A stretch of DNA of 6,009 nucleotides from positions 1-6,009 of the forward strand of contig CALBLG010000001.1 of NCBI GenBank assembly GCA_937895975.1, given 5' to 3'. Positions 1 to 4,193 of this stretch are shown piece after piece; within the stretch, counting starts at the first letter, position 1; each line of letters begins with the position of its first letter. The DNA is from an uncultured Slackia sp. Its GTDB lineage: Bacteria > Actinomycetota > Coriobacteriia > Coriobacteriales > Eggerthellaceae. The position numbers and the translations under genes are program-made. The notes beneath the pieces were generated by a model, which was not told the DNA's origin, made no database searches, and saw nothing but the letters and a program-made list of their open reading frames with translations.

Positions 1-347
1 TGGCCATCCAGCAGCTTTCCGACGCCAGTGACAACGCGCGCCGCTACGAATTGCTCGGCAAGCTGGGCGCGTCGCGTTCCATGATTTCGGGGGCGTTGCT
101 CAAGCAGGTGCTTGTGTGTTTCGCGTTTCCGCTCGTCGTGGCCATCGCGCACACGCTGTGCGCCATGCAGGTGGTGGGCGATGTGGTGCTCGTGTTCGGC
201 CATTTCGACATGACGGCTTCGGCCGCCATCACCACGACGGTGTTTTTGGCCGTGTACGGCATGTATTTTCTGGTGACGTACGCGGGTGTTCGCGCCATAG
301 CGCTACCGAGCGAGGCGAAGCGTGGGTCAAAGGGACAGTCCCTTTGA
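1..347 (+). CDS. FtsX/BceB-type ABC transporter permease, C-terminal part
   Basis: This is the 3' end of a gene that begins left of the window; the reading frame is open from base 3 and gives 114 residues. The visible start reads AIQQLSDASDNARRYELLGK followed by LGAS, the cytoplasmic segment typical of FtsX-like permeases of the BceB type just before the last membrane spans. Two hydrophobic stretches follow, roughly LLKQVLVCFAFPLVVAIAH and AAITTTVFLAVYGMYFLVTY, consistent with the final transmembrane helices. By family, such permeases work with an ATPase in peptide-antibiotic resistance, lipoprotein release or cell-wall signalling; the substrate cannot be told from this fragment. The last residues, GSKGQSL, and the TGA stop are encoded inside a palindromic repeat, so the natural C-terminus has probably been replaced. 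It converges on the MocR-type gene. Confidence 0.8.
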   Translation, partial: AIQQLSDASDNARRYELLGKLGASRSMISGALLKQVLVCFAFPLVVAIAHTLCAMQVVGDVVLVFGHFDMTASAAITTTVFLAVYGMYFLVTYAGVRAIALPSEAKRGSKGQSL

Positions 348-351
348 CCCA
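323..351. repeat. 29-bp perfect palindrome, copy 1 (A-centred on + strand)
   Basis: The arms are TGGGTCAAAGGGAC and its exact reverse complement, 14 bases each, around a single central A at 337. The element overlaps the 3' end of the permease gene and encodes its last seven residues and its TGA stop at 345-347. The same sequence recurs at 412-440 (central base T) and 3109-3137 (central base A). It would form a very stable RNA hairpin and may act as a terminator or 3' stabiliser, but no T-run follows it. It resembles dispersed REP-type palindromes; no mobile gene is nearby. Confidence 0.95.
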
Positions 352-411
352 AGTGGGTGGTGCCAAGTCGCTAACTTTGGTGCCGTCCGATTGCGAATGT
401 ACGTCGTCTTT
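352..411. other. Gap between convergent genes, bounded by palindromes
   Basis: This 60-bp stretch separates palindrome copies 1 and 2. It holds a direct 7-mer TGGTGCC at 358-364 and 378-384 but no credible gene, T-run terminator or promoter. Because the flanking elements are each self-complementary and also complementary to one another, a transcript of this region could fold either as two short hairpins or as one long stem with this spacer as the loop. Confidence 0.6.
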
Positions 412-440
412 TGGGTCAAAGGGACTGTCCCTTTGACCCA
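412..440. repeat. 29-bp perfect palindrome, copy 2 (A-centred on - strand)
   Basis: It has the same 14-base arms as copy 1, but the central base at 426 is T on the + strand, so it lies in inverted orientation relative to copy 1. It supplies the last residues (GSKGQSL) and the stop codon at 416-418 of the - strand MocR-type gene. The codon series CGT GGG TCA AAG GGA followed by CAG TCC CTT TGA is identical to that at the end of the permease gene. Confidence 0.95.
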
Positions 441-1855
441 CGGGCGTATGCGCGCGCGATGGACTTCGCTGCGGCTTTGGCCTCCTCTTTCGAAAGCGAC
501 AGATATTGCACGGCGAATTGGGCCTTCGGGTTTGTTTCGCCGTCCGGTTTCGCCATGAATTCGCCCAGCGAAGGCAACCTCACCGATTCCGTCTCCAGGG
601 CTTGCCGCAATTCCCGCTCGTCAACGTCCAGGAATTCAACGACGAAATGCAGGCCCGCGTCTTGTCCCGAGATGCGAAAGCTGCCTTCAGGCATCCCGGC
701 CTTCAGCGTGGCGATGAACGCATCGCGCACGTCGCGCGCATGCGTGCGCAGGCGGTTCACGTGGCGCTCGAATTCGCCGCGATGCATGAAGCGGGCCAGC
801 GCCAACTGGTCTATTGCGGGCACCGTGCACGAGTAGAATGACATCTCGTCGCGGTAGCGTTTCGCCAAATGCGGCGGCAGCACCATGTAGGCCATGCGAA
901 ACGCTGCGCCCAGGCTTTTCGAGAACGTGTTCGTGTAAATCACGCGTTCGGACGCATCGATGCCCTGCAGCGTGGGGATGGGTCGTCCTGCCAGGCGAAA
1001 CTCGCAGTCGTAGTCGTCCTCGACGATATAGCGGTTCGGCGCTTCAGTCGCCCAGCCTAGCAGCTCGTGGCGGCGGCTCACGCTGGTCACGATGCCGGTG
1101 GGGAATTGGTGCGACGGCGTGATGTGCAGCGTGTCGACGCCCGACGTGCGCACCGCGGCCATGGAAACGCCTGACGCGTCAAGCGCAAGGTGGGCGAGTT
1201 CGACGTTGTTGCGCTGGTAGACCCTCGTGAGGCGTGGGTAGCCCGGGTCTTCGATGCCGATACGGCGGTTTCGACCGATAAGCTGGATGAGCAGGTTGTA
1301 CAGCGTTTGCGCGCCCGAGCCCACCACGATGTTTTCCGGAGGGGCGGCAAGCCCGCGCGTTTGTCGCAGGTAGTTCGAAATCTCTTCGCGCAGCTGGATG
1401 CAGCCGAGCGGGTCGGCCTCGCCGACGAGCGTTGCCGTGGCCTCTTGGGTCAGCGTGTCGCGCAGCGCTTTCGACCAAGAGGCAAGCGGGAACAGCTTGC
1501 TGGGCATGGAGCCGCGCGACAAATCGAAGCGGTATTCGCGGGCCTGGCGCGCGTGGCCCGCGACGCCCGTGCCGCCTTGTGCGATGTTTCCCGATGCGGC
1601 GGCCCCGCTCTTGCCGATCTTCGCCGCGAAATATCCGCGTCGGGGGCGCGTTTGCACGTACCCTTCCGCGATGAGCTGCCGATAGGCGCCTTCCACGGTC
1701 ACTACGCTGACGCCCAGATGGTCGGCCAGTTTGCGTTTCGACGGCAGTTTCTCGCCGGGCGCTATCGCTCCGCATTCGATGTCGGCGCGTATGCATTCAT
1801 ACAGGTATGCGTACAGGGCCTCTTCGCCGCGGTCGTCTATGTCGTACGTCAGCAT
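416..1855 (-). CDS. pdxR: MocR-family PLP-dependent regulator, probable PdxR
   Basis: This is a 479-residue MocR-type transcription factor: an N-terminal GntR winged helix (about residues 8-79, with the motif PSKRKLADHLGVSVVTVEGA), a variable linker to about residue 110, and a fold-type I aminotransferase-like domain to the end. Landmarks include GSGAQTLYNLL, EDPGYPR, VEDDYDCEFR and TFSKSLGAAFRMAY, whose lysine (K313) should form the Schiff base with PLP. It lies divergent to pdxS, the usual arrangement for PdxR, so it probably controls B6 synthesis in response to PLP. I chose the ATG at 1855 because the GntR domain begins there and the - strand carries TTGGAG about 5 bases upstream; an in-frame ATG at 1927 would add 24 residues inside the control region and is less likely. 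The C-terminal RGSKGQSL comes mostly from palindrome copy 2 and is not family sequence. Assignment to PdxR rather than another MocR member rests on context. Confidence 0.88.
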   Translation of the reverse strand: MLTYDIDDRGEEALYAYLYECIRADIECGAIAPGEKLPSKRKLADHLGVSVVTVEGAYRQLIAEGYVQTRPRRGYFAAKIGKSGAAASGNIAQGGTGVAGHARQAREYRFDLSRGSMPSKLFPLASWSKALRDTLTQEATATLVGEADPLGCIQLREEISNYLRQTRGLAAPPENIVVGSGAQTLYNLLIQLIGRNRRIGIEDPGYPRLTRVYQRNNVELAHLALDASGVSMAAVRTSGVDTLHITPSHQFPTGIVTSVSRRHELLGWATEAPNRYIVEDDYDCEFRLAGRPIPTLQGIDASERVIYTNTFSKSLGAAFRMAYMVLPPHLAKRYRDEMSFYSCTVPAIDQLALARFMHRGEFERHVNRLRTHARDVRDAFIATLKAGMPEGSFRISGQDAGLHFVVEFLDVDERELRQALETESVRLPSLGEFMAKPDGETNPKAQFAVQYLSLSKEEAKAAAKSIARAYARGSKGQSL

Positions 1856-1864
1856 ATAGGCTCC

Positions 1865-1964
1865 AACTGGTCTTAACGCTTTAGCTAAGTAAAGCAAACT
1901 GGTATTAAACTGATAGTACCAAAACATTGTGAATTGATGCTACGAATAATACCAGTAAACCAGT
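1865..1964. promoter_or_regulatory. Divergent pdxR/pdxS control region with repeated ACTGGTnTTA half-sites
   Basis: The 154-bp gap between the two divergent genes is AT-rich compared with its flanks. It contains ACTGGTCTTA at 1866-1875, ACTGGTATTA at 1898-1907, an exact inverted copy TAATACCAGT at 1947-1956, and a partial inverted copy AACCAGT at 1958-1964. The first two are direct repeats 32 bp apart, about three helical turns; between them lies GCTTTA/TAAAGC (1878-1883 with 1890-1895). MocR regulators are known to bind paired direct repeats, often with an additional inverted site, and TGGTAT/ATACCA-type words fit that style. These are therefore the likely PdxR operators. I could not fix -35 and -10 boxes for either gene with confidence. 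Confidence 0.6.
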
Positions 1965-2009
1965 AGGATTTCAGTCATTCAAAAAGCAAGCCCGAAAGGA
2001 AGGCACGCA

Positions 2010-2903
2010 ATGGCTGAAGCAACCCAAACCATCGAAGATCGCGCGCAGCTCAATCGCAACCTCGCGCAAATGCTGAAGGGCGGCGTCATCATGGACGTCA
2101 CCACGCCCGAACAGGCCCATATCGCCGAAGAGGCTGGCGCGTGCGCTGTTATGGCGCTTGAGCGCATCCCAGCAGATATACGCGCTGCTGGCGGCGTTTC
2201 GCGCATGAGCGACCCGAAGATGATCAAGGGCATTCAAGAGGCCGTGTCCATTCCCGTTATGGCGAAGTGCCGCATCGGCCATTTCGTCGAGGCCCAGATT
2301 CTCGAGGCCATCGACATCGACTACATCGATGAGTCTGAGGTGCTGTCGCCGGCCGACGATGTGTACCACATCGACAAGACGAAGTTCGCGGTGCCATTCG
2401 TCTGCGGCGCGCGCGATTTGGGCGAAGCTCTTCGCCGTATTGCCGAGGGCGCTTCCATGATTCGCACCAAGGGCGAGCCTGGCACGGGCGATGTTGTGCA
2501 GGCCGTGACCCATATGCGTGCCATGCAGAGCGAGATTCGCCGCGTGGCCGGCATGGCCGAAGACGAGCTGTACGAAGCCGCCAAGCAGCTCGGCGTGCCC
2601 TACGCGTTGCTGAAAGAAGTGCACGACAACGGCAAGCTGCCCGTGGTGAATTTCGCCGCCGGCGGCGTGGCCACCCCGGCCGACGCTGCCTTGATGATGC
2701 AACTCGGCGCCGAAGGCGTGTTCGTTGGCTCTGGCATCTTCAAGAGCGGCAACCCGGCCAAGCGCGCCGCCGCCATCGTGAAGGCCGTGGCGAACTACAC
2801 CGACGCCAAGCTTATCGCTGAGCTTTCCGAAGACCTCGGCGAAGCCATGGTGGGCATCAACGAAAGCGAAATTGCTTTGCTGATGGCCGAGCGCGGCAAA
2901 TAA
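2010..2903 (+). CDS. pdxS: Pyridoxal 5'-phosphate synthase, synthase subunit PdxS
   Basis: This 297-residue protein is full length for the family. PdxS builds PLP in the cytoplasm from ribose 5-phosphate, glyceraldehyde 3-phosphate and ammonia delivered by PdxT, as a dodecamer decorated by PdxT subunits. The family landmarks are all present: MLKGGVIMDV with D29, ALERIPADIR, PVMAKCRIGH with K86 (the lysine that binds the pentulose), and RTKGEPGTG with K154 (the second active-site lysine). Both lysines sit five positions later than in the Bacillus subtilis protein, which supports the assignment. The phosphate-binding glycine loops FAAGGVATPADAA and GVFVGSGIFKS are also intact. The ATG is preceded by GAAAGGAAGG at a suitable distance. 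The gene is transcribed away from the MocR regulator and is separated from its partner pdxT by an unusually long gap. Confidence 0.97.
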   Translation: MAEATQTIEDRAQLNRNLAQMLKGGVIMDVTTPEQAHIAEEAGACAVMALERIPADIRAAGGVSRMSDPKMIKGIQEAVSIPVMAKCRIGHFVEAQILEAIDIDYIDESEVLSPADDVYHIDKTKFAVPFVCGARDLGEALRRIAEGASMIRTKGEPGTGDVVQAVTHMRAMQSEIRRVAGMAEDELYEAAKQLGVPYALLKEVHDNGKLPVVNFAAGGVATPADAALMMQLGAEGVFVGSGIFKSGNPAKRAAAIVKAVANYTDAKLIAELSEDLGEAMVGINESEIALLMAERGK

Positions 2904-2939
2904 TTCTTTGACATTTGCTTGACCTGTTCGCTGCCGCCG

Positions 2940-2952
2940 AACGGAATCCGTT
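2940..2952. repeat. 13-bp perfect palindrome after pdxS
   Basis: The sequence AACGGAATCCGTT has 6-base arms around a single A. It lies 36 bases after the pdxS stop codon. It is too short and lacks a T-run, so it is not a strong terminator by itself. It is the first of the run of dyads in this gap. Confidence 0.6.
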
Positions 2953-2984
2953 AGCTCAAAGTCCTGGCTCGCACGGAGGCCACA

Positions 2985-3014
2985 GTTGCCGCCTCGGCTT
3001 CGCCGAGCGGCAAC
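2985..3014. repeat. Strong GC-rich hairpin
   Basis: The outer arms GTTGCCG and CGGCAAC pair perfectly, and the inner arms CTCGGC and GCCGAG pair around a TTC loop, with one unpaired C on the left side. This gives about 13 base pairs. The T-run expected for an intrinsic terminator is missing. It is followed at once by another hairpin at 3015-3030. Confidence 0.75.
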
Positions 3015-3030
3015 GCGCCCGCTCGGGCGC
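3015..3030. repeat. Short GC-only hairpin next to the preceding one
   Basis: The arms GCGCCC and GGGCGC pair around GCTC, giving six to seven GC pairs. It abuts the hairpin at 2985-3014 with no spacer, so the two would stack coaxially in RNA. There is no T-run after it. Confidence 0.65.
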
Positions 3031-3042
3031 AGAAGTTTGGGA

Positions 3043-3067
3043 TTGAAATGCCCACTGGGCATTTCAA
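3043..3067. repeat. 25-bp perfect palindrome, second family
   Basis: The arms TTGAAATGCCCA and its exact reverse complement, 12 bases each, surround a central C at 3055. It has the same build as the 29-bp element (long perfect arms, single central base) but a different sequence, so it is probably a second class of dispersed palindrome. Only one copy is in the window. Confidence 0.85.
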
Positions 3068-3071
3068 CGTG

Positions 3072-3109
3072 CGGAAATGAGCTCCAGCGAGATGCTCGCC
3101 GCCGCTTTT
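3072..3109. repeat. Imperfect direct repeat, left copy
   Basis: It begins CGGAAATGAGCTCCAGCG and ends CGCCGCTTTT immediately before palindrome copy 3. It matches the block at 3141-3180 in 15 of the first 18 bases, then in a shared GATGC and a closely similar CGnCGCTT end after small indels. The two blocks flank the 29-bp palindrome. Confidence 0.65.
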
Positions 3110-3137
3110 GGGTCAAAGGGACAGTCCCTTTGACCCA
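3109..3137. repeat. 29-bp perfect palindrome, copy 3 (A-centred on + strand)
   Basis: This copy is identical to copy 1 across all 29 bases, with the central A at 3123. Unlike copies 1 and 2 it closes no gene; it lies between pdxS and pdxT, within the probable pdxST transcript. It is flanked by related sequence on both sides (3072-3109 and 3141-3180), which suggests insertion into, or amplification together with, a duplicated unit. Confidence 0.95.
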
Positions 3138-3149
3138 TTTCGGAAATGG
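3135..3149. repeat. 15-bp perfect palindrome overlapping the end of copy 3
   Basis: The arms CCATTTC and GAAATGG surround a central G at 3142. It shares three bases with the end of the 29-bp palindrome, so the two RNA stems compete at the boundary. Its GAAATG/CATTTC words also occur at 3045-3050, 3060-3065 and 3074-3079. Confidence 0.6.
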
Positions 3150-3180
3150 ATTCCAGCGGCGATGCGTCGTCGCTTGTTTT
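3141..3180. repeat. Imperfect direct repeat, right copy
   Basis: It begins CGGAAATGGATTCCAGCG and ends CGTCGCTTGTTTT, and pairs with the block at 3072-3109. The shared words are CGGAAATG, TCCAGCG and GATGC. The repeated unit has the 29-bp palindrome between its two copies. Confidence 0.65.
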
Positions 3181-3286
3181 CTTTTTGCTGGAACTTTATG
3201 TGTCAAATGCTTTGTACGTTTGAAACGGCTGGGCGGGACTGCCTTGCGTTCCGCAATTTCGCGTTCTTGTTAAAGGGGTGAAGAAG

Positions 3287-3946
3287 GTGGCAAAACCTTT
3301 GATTGGCGTCCTGGCTGTTCAGGGTGCCTTTATTGAGCATGAGCACAAGCTTGAGGCTTTGGGGGCCGACTGCGTTGAACTGCGGCAGGTTTCCGATTTG
3401 AATCGCGAATTCGATGGGCTTGTGCTGCCTGGCGGGGAGTCGACCGTGCAGGGGAAACTGCTTCGAGAGCTTGGCATGTTCGACGAGCTTCGTGCCCGCA
3501 TCGCCTCGGGCGTGCCCGTGCTTGCGACGTGCGCCGGCATGATTCTGCTTGCGAACGAGGTGTCGCAGGGCAAGGGCACGGGCGCGAAATCGCTTTCGAC
3601 GTTCAAGGAGTCGGTTGCGGGCTCTACGCTGCAGGTGACCGACGATACGCTCGACCCGGCGGCGCCGCCGTATTTCGCGACGATGGATATCGCGGTTCGC
3701 CGCAACGCCTATGGGCGCCAGCTGGGCAGCTTCCGCGCGATTGAGGAATTTGAGGGTCTGGGTAAAATTCCCATGACGTTCATTCGCGGGCCCCTGGTCG
3801 AGAGGGTGGGCGAGGGCGTCGAGGTGCTTGCTCGCGTCAATGGCGATATCGTCGCCGTGCGCCAAGGCAACCAACTTGCGCTGTCGTTCCACCCCGAGCT
3901 CGATGCCGAAAACGCTGTTCACCAGCTCTTCTTGGACATGATTTAG
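3287..3946 (+). CDS. pdxT: Pyridoxal 5'-phosphate synthase, glutaminase subunit PdxT
   Basis: This is the class I glutamine amidotransferase that hydrolyses glutamine and channels ammonia to PdxS. With the GTG start at 3287 it has 219 residues and begins MAKPLIGVLAVQGAF, the usual family opening. The oxyanion-strand motif LVLPGGEST, the nucleophile in LATCAGMILLA (C82), and the His/Glu pair in SFHPELD (H202, E204) are all present, so the enzyme should be active. MDIAVRRNAYGRQ and FIRGP are also typical. I prefer 3287 because AAGGGG at 3273-3278 stands 8 bases before it; the in-frame GTG at 3278 would place that signal on the start itself. The protein is longer than the usual 185-200 residues because of about 30 extra residues after the nucleophile elbow (roughly residues 94-127). 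Its distance from pdxS suggests either a long shared transcript or its own promoter. Confidence 0.96.
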   Translation: MAKPLIGVLAVQGAFIEHEHKLEALGADCVELRQVSDLNREFDGLVLPGGESTVQGKLLRELGMFDELRARIASGVPVLATCAGMILLANEVSQGKGTGAKSLSTFKESVAGSTLQVTDDTLDPAAPPYFATMDIAVRRNAYGRQLGSFRAIEEFEGLGKIPMTFIRGPLVERVGEGVEVLARVNGDIVAVRQGNQLALSFHPELDAENAVHQLFLDMI

Positions 3947-4085
3947 AGCGGTTCTGTTCTCTCGGGCTGTCATTGCAAGAAATACGGAGCTATGCGCGAT
4001 TGGGCATGCGATTTCTCTTGTTCTGCAAGAAAATGGTCGTCGTGCGTGATGGCTTTTGCACAAAACGGTTCTAATTCGAGATTTG

Positions 4086-4113
4086 AGCCCCTTGTCTTAT
4101 GGCGAAAGGGGCT
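4086..4113. terminator. Hairpin downstream of pdxT, possible terminator
   Basis: The arms AGCCCCTT and AAGGGGCT pair perfectly over 8 bases around a 12-base loop. The bases after it on the + strand are GATGCGTTTAAG, a poor T-run, so it is at best a weak intrinsic terminator. It lies about 140 bases after the pdxT stop. Confidence 0.45.
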
Positions 4114-4139
4114 GATGCGTTTAAGTGATAGTGAAATTC

Positions 4140-4179
4140 AGTGAGCTGCGAGCGACCAATCGTTCACAGCTCACTTTTT
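4140..4179 (+). terminator. Probable intrinsic terminator between convergent genes
   Basis: The arms AGTGAGCTG (4140-4148) and CAGCTCACT (4167-4175) form a perfect 9-bp stem, and the right arm runs into TTTTT at 4175-4179, the form expected of a Rho-independent terminator on the + strand. The loop of 18 bases is long. It also lies just beyond the stop codon of the - strand gene and may serve that gene too, but the - strand side has a weaker T-run. Confidence 0.6.
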
Positions 4180-4193
4180 CTTGCAAGGCGTGG

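Larger units (their letters stand above)
2904..3286. other. Palindrome-rich non-coding gap between pdxS and pdxT
   Basis: About 380 bases separate two genes that are adjacent or overlapping in most bacteria. I see no convincing gene here; the one open frame on the + strand runs through hairpins and repeat and has no family likeness. The gap holds a 13-bp palindrome at 2940-2952, hairpins at 2985-3014 and 3015-3030, a perfect 25-bp palindrome at 3043-3067, the third copy of the 29-bp palindrome at 3109-3137, and a 15-bp palindrome at 3135-3149. Two imperfect direct repeats flank the 29-bp element. The last part, about 3174-3225, is AT-rich and could carry a promoter for pdxT, but the boxes are weak. 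Confidence 0.7.
3947..4193. other. Gap between convergent pdxT and membrane-protein gene
   Basis: These 247 bases contain no credible gene. The word TGCAAGAAA occurs at 3974-3982 and 4024-4032. Two hairpins at 4086-4113 and 4140-4175 lie toward the right side and probably end transcription from one or both sides. Confidence 0.55.

Noticed and set aside
1190..1876. Open frame of 228 codons on the + strand across the MocR gene
   Set aside because: It is antisense to the regulator, whose domains and active-site lysine are clear; the + strand product shows no family features.
1856..1927. Upstream ATG extension of the MocR gene
   Set aside because: The added 24 residues precede the GntR domain, cover the operator half-sites, and the inner ATG has a good ribosome site.
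2908..2947. TTGACA after pdxS as a -35 box of a pdxT promoter
   Set aside because: No acceptable -10 box lies 16-18 bases downstream, and it is over 300 bases from pdxT with several strong hairpins between.
2985..3030. Paired GC-rich hairpins as the pdxS terminator
   Set aside because: No T-run follows either stem, so a call of intrinsic terminator is not supported; they are listed as hairpin repeats only.
323..3137. Three identical repeats as a CRISPR array
   Set aside because: The spacing is 60 bp and then about 2.7 kb, whole genes lie between copies, and the repeats are perfect palindromes in both orientations. There is no cas gene.
1971..3206. Long open frame of 411 codons on the - strand, opposite pdxS
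   Set aside because: It is antisense to an unmistakable pdxS and is rich in His, Arg and Ala, as expected from a GC-rich coding strand read backwards. It runs through the palindromes and has no family likeness.
2986..3273. Open frame of 95 codons on the + strand between pdxS and pdxT
   Set aside because: It is made of hairpins and direct repeats, contains the repeat translation WVKGTVPLT, and has no ribosome site or family likeness. It most likely arises because the palindrome is open in this frame.
3203..4063. Open frame of 286 codons on the - strand, opposite pdxT
   Set aside because: It is the antisense shadow of pdxT; the product is Arg/His-rich with no recognisable domain.
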